In this document: in pieces, positions 51,792-60,802 of the stretch | Layout: the number at the start of each line of letters is the position of its first letter | Position numbering within the stretch: the first letter of the stretch is position 1 | Source of the DNA: Actinomyces massiliensis 4401292 | Lineage (GTDB): Bacteria; Actinomycetota; Actinomycetes; Actinomycetales; Actinomycetaceae | Assembly (NCBI RefSeq): GCF_000269805.1 | Contig: NZ_JH711481.1 | Span: 1,548,850-1,612,849, forward strand | Direction: 5' to 3' | DNA: 64,000 bases | Notes under the pieces: model-generated | Databases searched by the model: none | The model's input: only the letters and a program-made list of their open reading frames with translations | Told to the model about the DNA's origin: nothing | Position numbers and translations under genes: made by a program

Positions 51792-52790
51792 TCAGCAGGC
51801 GTGCTCGTGCTCCCGGTGCGCGGCGGGCTCGAGCTGGAAGGTGGCGTGCTCGATGGGAATCGGGAAGTGCTCGGCGACGCAGGCCTGCAGTGAGTCCAGG
51901 ATCCCCTCGGAGTGCCCGTCGCGCAGGCACTCGTCGCGCACGACGACATGGGCGGTCAGGACCGGCAGGTTGGAGGCGACCGTCCAGGCGTGCAGGTCGT
52001 GAACCTCCTCGACGTGGTTCACCTCGAGGACGTGGCGGCGCACCTCGGCCAGGTCGAGCGCCTCCGGCGTGAAGTCCATCAGGACGTGTCCGGCTGAGCG
52101 CAGCAGGCTCGTCGCCCGCGGGACGATGAGGGCGACGATGATGAGCGAGGCGACGGCGTCGGCCCGGGTCCATCCGGTCAGGGCGACGACGCCCGCGGCC
52201 GCGATGACGCCGACCGAGCCGAGCGCGTCGCTGACGACCTCCAGGAAGGCGGCGCGCGCATTGAGGCTGGAGTCGCGGCCGCCGGCCAGAATGAGCATGG
52301 AGACGATGTTGGCGACCAGGCCGATCGCGCCCATGACCAGCATGCCGTCGGCCTCGATCTCTCCGGGCGCGACCAGATCGATGACCGCGCGCACGCCGAC
52401 GACCACCCCGACCACGGCGAGCATGCCCGCCTGAAGGGCGGCGCCGATGACCTCGGCGCGCCGCATGCCCCAGGTCGAGCGGTCCGTGGGCGGACGAGTG
52501 GACAGGTGCGCGGCGGCGAGCGCGATGACCAGCCCCATCGTGTCGGTGAGCATGTGGCCGGCGTCGGCGAGCAGGGCCAGGGAGCCGGTGAGCAGGCCGG
52601 TGACCACCTCGGCGATCAGGACCGTGGCGACCAGAGCGAGAACGATGGCGAGCCGCCGGGGCGAGGCGCCGGCGGTATGGTCGTGGGCGCCGTGGGCATC
52701 GGGGGCGTGCTCGTGGGTGTGCGCGTGGTGATGGCGGGTGTCCGGGGAGTGGCTGTGACTGTCCGTGTGCGAGTGGTCGGCGGTGCTCAC
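51792..52790 (-). CDS. Cation diffusion facilitator, zinc exporter type
   Basis: The 332-residue protein starts with a His-rich segment (HSHTDSHSHSPDTRHHHAHT) typical of CzcD/ZitB-like zinc exporters. It has six membrane helices with LLADAGHMLTDTMGLVIAL (metal site HxxxD) and FLEVVSDALGSVGVIAAAG (metal-site Asp), and a C-terminal domain with VEEVHDLHAWTVASNLPVL. It probably expels Zn2+ under excess. It overlaps the stop of the ArsR gene and is co-transcribed with it. Confidence 0.93.
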   Translation of the reverse strand: MSTADHSHTDSHSHSPDTRHHHAHTHEHAPDAHGAHDHTAGASPRRLAIVLALVATVLIAEVVTGLLTGSLALLADAGHMLTDTMGLVIALAAAHLSTRPPTDRSTWGMRRAEVIGAALQAGMLAVVGVVVGVRAVIDLVAPGEIEADGMLVMGAIGLVANIVSMLILAGGRDSSLNARAAFLEVVSDALGSVGVIAAAGVVALTGWTRADAVASLIIVALIVPRATSLLRSAGHVLMDFTPEALDLAEVRRHVLEVNHVEEVHDLHAWTVASNLPVLTAHVVVRDECLRDGHSEGILDSLQACVAEHFPIPIEHATFQLEPAAHREHEHAC

Positions 52791-53221
52791 TGGTCCTTCT
52801 CGATCCTCTCTGCCTTCTCAGTCTTCTCGGGCTTCTCAGACTTCTCGGGCCCGTGGCCCTCATCGGGGGCGATGCCGGCGGTGGTGGCCGTGGCGCGGGC
52901 CAGGGCCCCGGCCGCCACCAGGACGGCGGTGAGTTCGTCGGCGTGCTCGAGGACGCTCACGCGGGCGCGGCCGTGGGCGTGGGTGGAGATGAGCCCGGCT
53001 CCGCGCAGAATGGCGAGGTGCTGGGAGACCGTGGACTGGGCCAGGCCCAGGTGATCGGCGAGCTCGCCGACGCGGTGCTCGCCGCCGCGCAGGTGGGACA
53101 GGATGGCCAGGCGCGTGGGGTCCCCGAGAACGGAGAGAACTGCTGCCAGGGCGGTGGCGTCGTGGACGGCGGAGGTGTCGTCGGTGACATCGGTGGGCAG
53201 GAGCTCATGAACTATCGGCAC
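52787..53221 (-). CDS. ArsR/SmtB family metalloregulator
   Basis: The 144-residue winged-helix protein reads ALAAVLSVLGDPTRLAILSH, GEHRVGELADHLGLAQSTVS, QHLAILRGAGLISTHAHGRA and VSVLEHADELTAVL. The DLxDHT-type alpha-5 site is not fully kept, but histidines near THAHG and VLEHADE could bind Zn. The tail is Lys/Glu-rich (EKSEKPEKTEKAERIEK). It heads the exporter operon and its GTG start lies inside a 29-bp dyad, so it should repress itself and the exporter until zinc rises. Confidence 0.9.
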   Translation of the reverse strand: MPIVHELLPTDVTDDTSAVHDATALAAVLSVLGDPTRLAILSHLRGGEHRVGELADHLGLAQSTVSQHLAILRGAGLISTHAHGRARVSVLEHADELTAVLVAAGALARATATTAGIAPDEGHGPEKSEKPEKTEKAERIEKDQ

Positions 53222-53258
53222 CCACCGATGGTATCGGTGGGTGCCGAAATGTTGTCAA
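53217..53258 (-). promoter_or_regulatory. arsR-CDF promoter with 29-bp perfect operator dyad
   Basis: GGCACCCACCGAT (53217-53229) and ATCGGTGGGTGCC (53233-53245) are perfect 13-bp arms around GGT. On the minus strand TTGACA (rc of 53253-53258), a 17-bp spacer and GATACC (rc of 53230-53235) form the promoter. The dyad covers the -10, the start point and the start codon GTG 53221, so the mRNA is nearly leaderless and fully blocked when the regulator binds. Confidence 0.8.
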
Positions 53259-53275
53259 GAGGTGTCAGAAACCGC

Positions 53276-54910
53276 TCATGACTCGATCAAGCCGCTCACC
53301 CAGGCCTCGACATCATCGGGGCGCCGCGGGATCGCCGCGGTCAGGTACTCGGCGCGACCGTCCTCGCGCATGACGACGTCGTCCTCGATCCGCACCCCCA
53401 TGCCCCGCAGTTCGGCGGGAACCCGCAGATCGTCCGCCCGGAAGTACAACCCCGGCTCGATGGTGAAGATCATTCCCGGGGCGAGCTCGGCGTCCATCGC
53501 CATCTCGCGGCGCGCCTGGGCGCAGTCGTGCACGTCCAGGCCCAGGTGGTGGCTCGTGCCGTGCACCATCCAGCGCCGGTGGTACTGACCCTCCGGGCCC
53601 AGGGAGTCGGCCGCCGTCACGCCCTCCGGCAGCAGGCCCCACTCCTCCAGGCGGCGCGCGATGACCTCCATGGCGGCGGCGTGCAGGTCCCGAAAGCGGC
53701 AGCCGGGCTCGTTCGCGCGGACGAAGGCGGCGTCGGCGGCCTCGAGCACCGCCTCGTAGACACGGCGCTGCGGAGCGGTGAAGCGACCGTCCACCGGAAT
53801 CGTGCGGGTCACGTCGGCCGTGTAGAGGGAATCGACCTCCACGCCGGCGTCCACCAGCACCAGCTCGCCGGGCCGGACGGGCCCGTCATTGGTGATCCAG
53901 TGCAGGGTGTTGGCATGATCCCCGGCCGCCGCGATCGTGTCGTAGCCCAAGCCGTTGCCCTCCTCGCGGGCCTTGGCCCCGAAGGCGCCCTCCAGTACGC
54001 GCTCGCCGCGCCAGTGCCCCGTCGCGCGCGGAATGGAGCGGATGAGGTCGTCGAAGCCCGCCTTGGTGGCATCGACCGCCTTCTGCATCTGGTCGATCTC
54101 CCAGGCGTCCTTGACCAGGCGCAACTCGCTGGCCGCCTCTGCCAGCGCGTCGTCGGTCTGCTGGGCCGCCTGGCCCTCGGCCAGGCCGACACTGCGACGC
54201 ACCTGGTTCACCAGTGCGGTGACCGCCGCGTCGGCCTCCGAGATCACGCGCAGCTGGACGCCGCCCGCGCCCGCGTCCTTGGCCAGGGCGTCGCCGAGGA
54301 CATCAATGTGGGTGCAGCGGATGCCGGTGGCGGCCTCGACCTCCTCAATGGAGGGGCGCACCCCCACCCACAGCTCGCCGTAGCGCGGATCGGCGTAGAA
54401 CTCCTGGCTCGTGCGGGAGGCGCGCGGCCGGAAGTAGAGCACGGACTCGTGCGTCGGCTCGCCCTCGGCCAGCTGCTGACCCGGCACGGTCAACGGCTCG
54501 AGGACCAGGACCGCGTCGGGCTCGAAATCGGTCCCCGTGCCGGCCATGTGGGCGAAGGCCGAATGGGGGCGGAAGCGGTAGTCGCAGTCGTTGTTCCGAG
54601 TCACCAGCGTTCCCGCGGGAATGACCAGACGCTCGCCGGGGAAGCGCGCCCCCAGGGCGGCTCGGCGCCCGGCCGCCCAGCCGGCGGCGTCGTCGAGCGG
54701 GGGGAGGCCGGAGGGGCGGGGGCCCCAGCCCGAGCCGATGAACTCGCGGAAGGCCCTGTTGGCGGGCTGGCGGGAGCGGTTGTTGACGCGCTGGCTCAGG
54801 GGCTGGTCATGAGTCCGGGCCGGTGACTGCGGGGCCGGTGACTGCGGGGCTCCGGCGGTCTCGCCGGTCTCGGCGGAGGAGGGGCGGTTCGTCTCACTCG
54901 TGTCGGTCAT
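53276..54910 (-). CDS. Xaa-Pro aminopeptidase (aminopeptidase P family)
   Basis: This metalloprotease removes N-terminal residues that precede proline. The 544-residue protein from ATG 54910 (GGGAGG upstream) has an N-terminal aminopeptidase-P domain (WGPRPSGLPP, RNNDCDYRFRPHSAFAHMAG) and the creatinase-type dimetal site: LVLVDAGVEVDSLYTADVTR (Asp, Asp), GTSHHLGLDVHDC (His), IEPGLYF (Glu) and GVRIEDDVVM (Glu). The first 50 residues are Ser/Thr/Pro/Glu-rich. It overlaps the stop of the oxidoreductase gene upstream by 17 bp. Confidence 0.93.
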   Translation of the reverse strand: MTDTSETNRPSSAETGETAGAPQSPAPQSPARTHDQPLSQRVNNRSRQPANRAFREFIGSGWGPRPSGLPPLDDAAGWAAGRRAALGARFPGERLVIPAGTLVTRNNDCDYRFRPHSAFAHMAGTGTDFEPDAVLVLEPLTVPGQQLAEGEPTHESVLYFRPRASRTSQEFYADPRYGELWVGVRPSIEEVEAATGIRCTHIDVLGDALAKDAGAGGVQLRVISEADAAVTALVNQVRRSVGLAEGQAAQQTDDALAEAASELRLVKDAWEIDQMQKAVDATKAGFDDLIRSIPRATGHWRGERVLEGAFGAKAREEGNGLGYDTIAAAGDHANTLHWITNDGPVRPGELVLVDAGVEVDSLYTADVTRTIPVDGRFTAPQRRVYEAVLEAADAAFVRANEPGCRFRDLHAAAMEVIARRLEEWGLLPEGVTAADSLGPEGQYHRRWMVHGTSHHLGLDVHDCAQARREMAMDAELAPGMIFTIEPGLYFRADDLRVPAELRGMGVRIEDDVVMREDGRAEYLTAAIPRRPDDVEAWVSGLIES

Positions 54911-56147
54911 GCTCGCATCCTCCCACCGGGCGGCGCATCGGGCCGAATGATCTGGTCTCCATGCGGTCTTCATATACGCGTCGGGAGCACAGCCGGCGAG
55001 CCTGTCCCAGCACGCCGGCCGTGATCACGGTCTCCGCCAGCGGGTGGAGGTCGGATTCCCGCGCCTCGGCGGCGACCAGCCGGCAGACCTCGGTCAGTTC
55101 ACGTGCGAGCACAGGGGCGCCGTCGTCGGTCACCGACAGGTCCTCCTCGCCCTCCGGCCCCGTCAGCCGGATGGTGCGCGGCCATTGGCAGTCGTCGAAG
55201 GCGAGGACCCGGTGGTCGGAGGCGATGCGGTTGACGTGATCGCCGGCGCCGGCGGGCGAGGTCTTCGAGTGCAGGCACACGACCTGCAGGTCCACGGGCC
55301 CGACTGCCCCTGCGCAGGCGCCGCCGAGTCGGTCGTAGTCGAGCACGACGACGCCGTGGGAGTCGGCTCCCGACTCGAGCGTCCTGCCCACGGCGGTGAT
55401 CCGGCTCGGCGCCCCGAACAGGTGGACCGCCAGTGAGACCGGGTAGACGCCCAGATCCATGAGGCTGCCGCCTCCCAGTGCCGGGTTGAAGGCCGGGGGC
55501 AGCTCCCCGGCGCGCAGGCGATCCATGCGGCTGGAGTACTGCTCCTTGACCAGCACCGCGCGGTGCGGACCCGGCCCGTCGCTCAGCAGCGCGGGCAGCG
55601 CCCGACGCAGTGCCGCCGTTCCCGGCTCGAAGGCGGTCAGCCAGCCCTCCATGAGGAAGCGGTCGTGGTGTGCGGCGGCCGCGACCATCGCCTCCGCCTG
55701 CTCGGCGTCGAGCGCGAAGGGCTTCTCCACCAGGACGTGGAAGCCCGCCTCAAGGGCGGTGATCGTCTGGGAGGCGTGCAGAGAGTTCGGGGAGCCGATG
55801 TAGACGACGTCGAAGGGCGAGGCGCCGCCGGGGCGCCCCGCGGCGAGCATCTCCTCCAGCGTCGCGTACGAGGCCCCGATGCCGTGCTCGGCGGCGAAGG
55901 CGGCCGCGCTCTCGGGACGGGCCGAGGTCACGGCGACGACCCGGGCCCGCGGTACGGTGCGGACCGCCTGAAGGAACCAGCGGGCGATGAATCCGGCCCC
56001 CACGACTCCGAAGCGGATGGCCGGCGGATCCGCCTCGCCGGGGGAATAGGCGGTAGCGGGCTGGGCCGATGAGATGGGCGAGCCGGGCTGGGTGGATGAG
56101 ACGGGCGAGCCGGGCTGGGCGGATGAGGCTGCGTCGACGGAGCTCAT
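54894..56147 (-). CDS. Gfo/Idh/MocA family oxidoreductase
   Basis: The 417-residue NAD(P)-dependent oxidoreductase has a Rossmann motif FGVVGAGFIARWFLQAV at about residue 45, YIGSPNSLHASQTITALEAG and HVLVEKPFALDAEQAEAM with the catalytic-type EKP. The GGGSLMDLGVYPVSLAVHLF stretch that follows is typical of the C-terminal domain. The first 40 residues are Ser/Gln/Pro-rich with a repeated SSAQPGSP/SSTQPGSP. The substrate is unknown. GAGAAT ends six bases before the ATG. The divergent PHP gene begins 37 bp away. Confidence 0.9.
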   Translation of the reverse strand: MSSVDAASSAQPGSPVSSTQPGSPISSAQPATAYSPGEADPPAIRFGVVGAGFIARWFLQAVRTVPRARVVAVTSARPESAAAFAAEHGIGASYATLEEMLAAGRPGGASPFDVVYIGSPNSLHASQTITALEAGFHVLVEKPFALDAEQAEAMVAAAAHHDRFLMEGWLTAFEPGTAALRRALPALLSDGPGPHRAVLVKEQYSSRMDRLRAGELPPAFNPALGGGSLMDLGVYPVSLAVHLFGAPSRITAVGRTLESGADSHGVVVLDYDRLGGACAGAVGPVDLQVVCLHSKTSPAGAGDHVNRIASDHRVLAFDDCQWPRTIRLTGPEGEEDLSVTDDGAPVLARELTEVCRLVAAEARESDLHPLAETVITAGVLGQARRLCSRRVYEDRMETRSFGPMRRPVGGCEHDRHE

Positions 56148-56183
56148 GGCCCTATTCTCGCACCGCTCCCTACACTGACGCTC

Positions 56184-57029
56184 GTGCGCATCGACCCCCA
56201 CACCCATTCGGCCTGCTCGGATGGAACCGACACGCCCGCGGAGCTCATGGCCGCCGCCGCCCGGGTAGGACTCGACGTCGTCGGTCTGACCGACCACGAC
56301 ACGACCACCGGCTGGGCCGAGGCGGCGGCCGCCGTGCCCGCCACCGGCGTGACCCTGCTGCGCGGCACGGAGATCTCCTGCGCCGCCGACGGCGTCACCC
56401 TCCACCTGCTCGCCTACCTCTTCGACCCCGAGGACGCCGCCCTGCGCGACGCCTTCGCCCGGGCACGGCGCTCGCGCGACGACCGGGCCCGGCGGATGGT
56501 CGAGCGCCTCGCGACCGATTACCCGATCACGTGGCAGGACGTCGTCGAGCAGGCTCCGCAGGCGGTCACCATTGGGCGCCCGCACATTGCGGACGCGCTC
56601 GTGTCGTCCGGCTGCTTCCCGGATCGCTCCGCCGCCTTCGCCGGCCCACTGGCCACGGACTCGCCCTACTACGTGCGCCACTGGGCGCTGGATCCCGTGA
56701 GGGCATGCGAGCTCGTGCGCAGCGCCGGAGGCGCGCCCATCGCGGCGCACCCGCGCGCCGCCCGGCGGCAGCGCCGCCTCGTGCCCGACTCGGTCTTCGC
56801 CGCCATGGCCGAGGCCGGACTGGCCGCCCTCGAAGTCGACCACCGCGACCACGACCCCGCCGATCGCCAGGCTGCCCGGACCCTGGCCCACGACCTCGGT
56901 CTGGGGATGTCCGGGTCCTCCGATTACCATGGCAGCGGCAAGCCCAACCGCCTGGGGGAGAATCTCATGCCCCTCGAGCTGCTCGACCGTATTGTCGACG
57001 AAGGCGCTCTGCCCCTCATCACCGCCTGA
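56184..57029 (+). CDS. PHP domain phosphoesterase
   Basis: The 281-residue protein begins MRIDPHTHSACSDGTDTPAE (metal His-x-His) and continues DVVGLTDHDTTTGWAEA, LLRGTEISCAADGVTLHLLA and AGGAPIAAHPRAARRQRR. It ends with LGMSGSSDYHGSGKPNRLGE, which supplies Asp and His. It matches 3',5'-nucleoside bisphosphate phosphatase/RNase AM-like PHP proteins such as YciV; the exact substrate is not shown. TACACT (56171-56176) lies seven bases before GTG 56184, a leaderless arrangement. Confidence 0.9.
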   Translation: MRIDPHTHSACSDGTDTPAELMAAAARVGLDVVGLTDHDTTTGWAEAAAAVPATGVTLLRGTEISCAADGVTLHLLAYLFDPEDAALRDAFARARRSRDDRARRMVERLATDYPITWQDVVEQAPQAVTIGRPHIADALVSSGCFPDRSAAFAGPLATDSPYYVRHWALDPVRACELVRSAGGAPIAAHPRAARRQRRLVPDSVFAAMAEAGLAALEVDHRDHDPADRQAARTLAHDLGLGMSGSSDYHGSGKPNRLGENLMPLELLDRIVDEGALPLITA

Positions 57030-57116
57030 ACACCGCCTGATCGCCGCCGACCCTCTGGCCGGCGACCCGTTGTCACCCGCCCCTCAACTAGACAGACAGC
57101 CCGCACCCATACGCCC

Positions 57117-57746
57117 ATGCTCGACTCGTTCTTCAACCTCAACCTGTTCGCCACCTCCTTCACGACGGTGCTCGTCATCCAGGACCCGCTCGGGGCCATC
57201 CCCATCTTCCTGTCGCTGACCAGCCGCCAGAACCATGAGGAGCGCAAGCGCTCAGCCCGCGAGGCCACCCTGGTCTCCCTGGCGGTGATCCTGATCTTCG
57301 CGATCTTCGGGCGCTACATCCTGAAGTTCCTGGGCATCTCCGTGCCGGCCCTGCAGACCTCCGGCGGTCTGCTCCTGCTGCTCGTGGCCCTCGAGCTGCT
57401 CACCGACAAGGCGGACGAGAGCCCCGACCCGGATGCGGTGACCACCAATGCGGCGCTGGTGCCCCTGGGCACGCCCCTGCTGGCCGGTCCCGGAGCCATT
57501 GTCGCGGCCATGGTGGCGGTCGAGTCCGCCGCGAGTCCGGTCGCGGGGTGGACGTCGGTGACGGCGGCCATGATCGCCACTCACGTGGTCATCTGGCTCA
57601 CCCTGCGCTTCTCCGTGGCGCTCCACCGCTTCCTGGGGGACTCCGCGATCCGCGTTCTGACCCGGATCTTCGGCCTGCTGCTCGCGGCGATCGCGGTGCA
57701 GATGATCGCCGACGGCGTGCTGGCCTATATCGCGGCTGTGCTCTAG
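57117..57746 (+). CDS. MarC family membrane protein
   Basis: The 209-residue protein has six membrane helices and the family's VLVIQDPLGAIPIFLSLTSR near the N-terminus, SARDATLVSLAVIL-like segments, PLGTPLLAGPGAIVAAMVAV and RIFGLLLAAIAVQMIADGV at the C-terminus. MarC (UPF0056) is of unknown function; an early link to multiple antibiotic resistance was not upheld. It converges with the helicase gene across the large inverted repeat at 57799-57884. Confidence 0.9.
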   Translation: MLDSFFNLNLFATSFTTVLVIQDPLGAIPIFLSLTSRQNHEERKRSAREATLVSLAVILIFAIFGRYILKFLGISVPALQTSGGLLLLLVALELLTDKADESPDPDAVTTNAALVPLGTPLLAGPGAIVAAMVAVESAASPVAGWTSVTAAMIATHVVIWLTLRFSVALHRFLGDSAIRVLTRIFGLLLAAIAVQMIADGVLAYIAAVL

Positions 57747-57798
57747 CGCTCTGCGCTTCGCCCGTTGCGGCCCTCTGCGCGCCGGTAGATTAGGTCAT

Positions 57799-57884
57799 CG
57801 AGAGAGACATTTTGGGACGAGATCGACGGCGCCACCGTCGATCTCGTCCCAAAAAGTCGATCTCGTTCGAGAATGTCTCTCTCG
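57799..57884. repeat. Compound inverted repeat (copy 2 of the 20-bp stem-loop) between convergent genes
   Basis: The inner arms 57810-57829 and 57835-57854 are perfect (TTTTGGGACGAGATCGACGG) with the loop CGCCA. The outer arms CGAGAGAGACATT (57799-57811) and AATGTCTCTCTCG (57872-57884) are also perfect. Between inner and outer right arms lies GTCGATCTCGTTCGAGA, which repeats the basal stem sequence of copy 1 at 609-653. The placement between marC and the helicase gene suggests a bidirectional transcription end, but T precedes and A follows the stem, opposite to an intrinsic terminator. Confidence 0.8.
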
Positions 57885-59633
57885 TCAGTCCTCAGCGGGC
57901 GGGATGGGCTTGCCGCCGCGGGTGCGTTTGCGATTGCGCGGGCGCCGGGGCCTGTCCGACGATGCGGCGTCGCTGCGGTTCTCGCGCCCGCCGCGGCGCT
58001 CGCGGCCCGCGTCGGAGGAGCGTGCACTGCGCCTGCCGCGCCCGCCCGAGCGCGCCCCCCGGCCGCGCTCGCGCCCGGAGCGCGAACCCCACGAGCCTTG
58101 TGAGCTCCGCGAGCCCCGGGAGCTCCGTGAGCCGCGCTGCTCGCGCCTGCCGGTCTCGCCCAGATCCTCGATCTTCTCCGCGTCCAGCCCGGCCAGGGTG
58201 CGCTGGGAGCGTGGCAGGGTGCCGGTGACCTCGCGGGCGATGCGCAGGTCGGAGTAGAGGTGATCGCTGGTGTGGTAGGTCTCCACCGGCTCCTCGACCG
58301 GCAGCCCCAGGGCCTTGGCGATCATCCGCCACCGCGGGGTGTCGTCCCAGTCCACGAAGGTGACCGCCGTGCCCGACTGCCCCGCGCGGCCGGTGCGGCC
58401 GATGCGGTGGACGTAGATCTTCTCGTCCTCGGGGCACTGGTAGTTGATGACGTGGGTGACGTCGTCGACGTCGATGCCGCGCGCCGCGACGTCGGTGGCC
58501 ACCAGCACATCGACCTTGCCGTTGCGGAAGGCCCGCAGCGCCTGCTCGCGCGCCCCCTGCCCCAGATCCCCGTGCAGGGCGGCCGTGGCGAAGCCGCGGG
58601 CGGCCAGGTCCTCGGCGACTCGCGCGCAGGTGCGCTTGGTGCGCGCGAAGATGATGGTGCGTCCGCGACCGGCGGCCTGAAGGATCCGGGAGACGACCTC
58701 GACCTTGTTCAGGGCGTGGGTGCGGTAGACGACCTGCTGGACGGTCGTGACGGTCATGCCCTCGTCGCCGGGGTCCTGAGCGCGGATGTGCGTCGGCTTG
58801 CTCATGTAGCGCCGGGCCAGAGCCACGACGGCCCCGGGCATGGTGGCGCTGAACAGCATGGTCTGACGGTCGGTGCGCGTACGGGCCAGGATCTTCTCGA
58901 CGTCGGGCAGGAATCCCAGGTCCAGCATCTCGTCGGCCTCGTCGAGGACCACCGTGGTCACGTGGGCCAGGTCCAGCACACCGCGGTCCATGAGGTCGAT
59001 GAGACGACCGGGCGTGCCCACGACGACCTCGGCGCCCTTGGACAGGGCCTCGATCTGCGGCTCGTAGGCGCGCCCGCCGTAGACCTGGACGATGCGCACG
59101 GTGCGCTTGGCGGCCGCCATGGTCAGCTCCTCGGCGACCTGCTTGGCCAGCTCGCGCGTCGGCAGGACGATGAGCGCCTGCGGAGAACCCGACGCCGGGT
59201 CCTCGTCCCAGCCGTCCTCGCCCGGACCCAGGGTGTCCATGAGCAGGGGCAGGGCGAAGCCGAGCGTCTTGCCGGTGCCGGTCTTGGCCTGGCCGATGAT
59301 GTCCTGCCCGCCCAGCGCCACGGGCAGAGCCAGCGCCTGGATGGGGAAGGGGTGGGTGATGCCGTGCCCGGCCAGGGCGGCGCAGAGCTCGGGCTCCACC
59401 CCGAGGTCGGCGAAGGTCTTCTTGGTCAGATCGGCGGCGTCGCCCTCATCCGTGATGTCGGGGGTCGCCTCGTCCAGGACGGGGGCGTGGGCGCCGGCGG
59501 TGTGCAGGATGCCGGAGGCATCGGCGTCATGGGCCTCCTGATGGGCCTCTTCATGGGCCTCCTGGGCATCTTGGACTGCCCGCGCGGCGGGTGCCCCGGG
59601 CTCGCCCGAGGCGGTGGTGCTGTCGTCGGTCAC
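57885..59633 (-). CDS. DEAD-box RNA helicase
   Basis: From GTG 59633 (GGAAGGAGC upstream) the 582-residue protein has an acidic Glu/Ala/His-rich N-terminus and a helicase core: KTFADLGVEPELCAALAGHG, THPFPIQALALPVALGGQDI (Q motif), GQAKTGTGKT, LPTRELAKQ, VVLDEADEMLDLGF, FSATMPGAV, ATDVAARGIDVDDV and HRIGRTGRAGQSG. The last 110 residues are Arg/Gly/Ser-rich (SRSSRGSRSSQGS), an RNA-binding tail as in cold-shock helicases. It probably remodels rRNA or mRNA. The ferritin-like gene is divergent upstream. Confidence 0.93.
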   Translation of the reverse strand: MTDDSTTASGEPGAPAARAVQDAQEAHEEAHQEAHDADASGILHTAGAHAPVLDEATPDITDEGDAADLTKKTFADLGVEPELCAALAGHGITHPFPIQALALPVALGGQDIIGQAKTGTGKTLGFALPLLMDTLGPGEDGWDEDPASGSPQALIVLPTRELAKQVAEELTMAAAKRTVRIVQVYGGRAYEPQIEALSKGAEVVVGTPGRLIDLMDRGVLDLAHVTTVVLDEADEMLDLGFLPDVEKILARTRTDRQTMLFSATMPGAVVALARRYMSKPTHIRAQDPGDEGMTVTTVQQVVYRTHALNKVEVVSRILQAAGRGRTIIFARTKRTCARVAEDLAARGFATAALHGDLGQGAREQALRAFRNGKVDVLVATDVAARGIDVDDVTHVINYQCPEDEKIYVHRIGRTGRAGQSGTAVTFVDWDDTPRWRMIAKALGLPVEEPVETYHTSDHLYSDLRIAREVTGTLPRSQRTLAGLDAEKIEDLGETGRREQRGSRSSRGSRSSQGSWGSRSGRERGRGARSGGRGRRSARSSDAGRERRGGRENRSDAASSDRPRRPRNRKRTRGGKPIPPAED

Positions 59634-60133
59634 GACGCTCCTTCCGGTCGGACCGCGCTCCTCGCGCGCACCGGTGCGGCTGAACCCGCCGGGCGCGCAC
59701 GAAGTGAATCCGCCGGGCGCTCGCGGGCTCAGGCCCGGCGCGCCGGCGCTTCGCGGTCGCGGTGTGGCAGCCGATCGTGAATCATGTCCCGCTGCAGGCC
59801 GGCGGGCCCGCGGGACCAGGGCTGCGAGACGACCGGGCAACCGTGGACCCTGCCAGGCTAGCCCCTCGGGGCGTGACGCGCTGCCGCGAGAGTGAGCCGA
59901 GCGCCGTCGTGGTGGGCGAACTCACGCATCGCATCGCCTCAGGATTTCCTCGTGCGCCTCTCGGGAGGCGTTCAGAAGGTTCTCCGGGAGGGAGGGGGGG
60001 GGAGGCGCGCCCGTACGCGCCCTCAACGGCTGACGGGCTGCGTCGGTCTGCCCCTGTCTATCCCTGTCTATCCCTGTCTATGGCCGTTCGCCCTCCTCTG
60101 CGGCCATCTGCGCCCGCGCCTACGCTTGCCCTC
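59634..60133. other. 500-bp divergent intergenic region, helicase / ferritin-like genes
   Basis: No gene is supported. The region holds a run of eight G near 59993, a 10-bp direct repeat (CCCTGTCTAT) three times at 60052-60081, and a repeated AATCCGCCGGGCGC/AACCCGCCGGGCGC near 59683-59717. TACGCT at 60121-60126 is a likely -10 for the ferritin-like gene. Confidence 0.5.
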
Positions 60134-60796
60134 ATGAGCGCCTCGAGTCTCTCCCAGCCGTCATCGTCCGACTCTCAGTCCGCCTCTCATGTGCAATCCG
60201 TTCTGGGCATGGTCGCCTTCGCCTGCACCATCGCCTGCACGCGCTACGCCAAGGACGCCGACAAGGCGCCTTCCATGGAGCCGCGGGTGGAGCTGCTGCG
60301 GATGAGCGCCGAGCGCGTCGCAGCCTTCGACACCGTGAGCGCGCTCGGCGCCGACGCCGGAGTCGATGCCCGCGTCGGCGCCGAGCGCTTCATCGGGTCG
60401 CTGGGGGACCTCGATGAGCGCCTGCGACCGTCGGACTGGGCGGAGCGCCTGATCAAGACCTACCTCGCGTTCGGTCTGCTCCTGGACTTCTCCAAGGCGC
60501 TGGTCGGGGGACTGGACGAACCGCTGCGCACCGCGGTGCTCGACGTGCTCGAGGCCGACCGCTTCGACGCCGTGACGGCCGCGGAGCTTCTCGATGACAT
60601 TGCTGCGGACCCCCAGCTCGCCGCCCGGCTCGGCCTGTGGGGGCGGCGGGTCGTGGGGGAGGAGATCGGCACTCTTCAGCGGGTGCTGTCGGTGTATCCC
60701 GAGCTCCTGGGCGGCGGAGTCGATGCGGCCGGGCTGCACGAGGTCCTGTCGCAGGGGGCTACCGGGCGCATGCGCGACCTGGGCCTGCGCGCTTGA
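60134..60796 (+). CDS. Ferritin-like fold protein (actinobacterial MiaE-like family)
   Basis: The 220-residue protein is helical. After a Ser/Gln-rich start it reads VLGMVAFACTIACTRYAKDA, MEPRVELLRMSAERVAAFD, RPSDWAERLIKTYLAFGLLLDF and EEIGTLQRVLSVYPELL. This layout fits the ferritin-like family (related to tRNA hydroxylase MiaE) usually encoded beside a DEAD-box helicase in actinobacteria, as here. Glutamates at helix starts could bind iron, but the usual ExxH pairs are not all visible. TACGCT seven bases upstream suggests a leaderless mRNA. Confidence 0.78.
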   Translation: MSASSLSQPSSSDSQSASHVQSVLGMVAFACTIACTRYAKDADKAPSMEPRVELLRMSAERVAAFDTVSALGADAGVDARVGAERFIGSLGDLDERLRPSDWAERLIKTYLAFGLLLDFSKALVGGLDEPLRTAVLDVLEADRFDAVTAAELLDDIAADPQLAARLGLWGRRVVGEEIGTLQRVLSVYPELLGGGVDAAGLHEVLSQGATGRMRDLGLRA

Positions 60797-60802
60797 TGGA
60801 CG

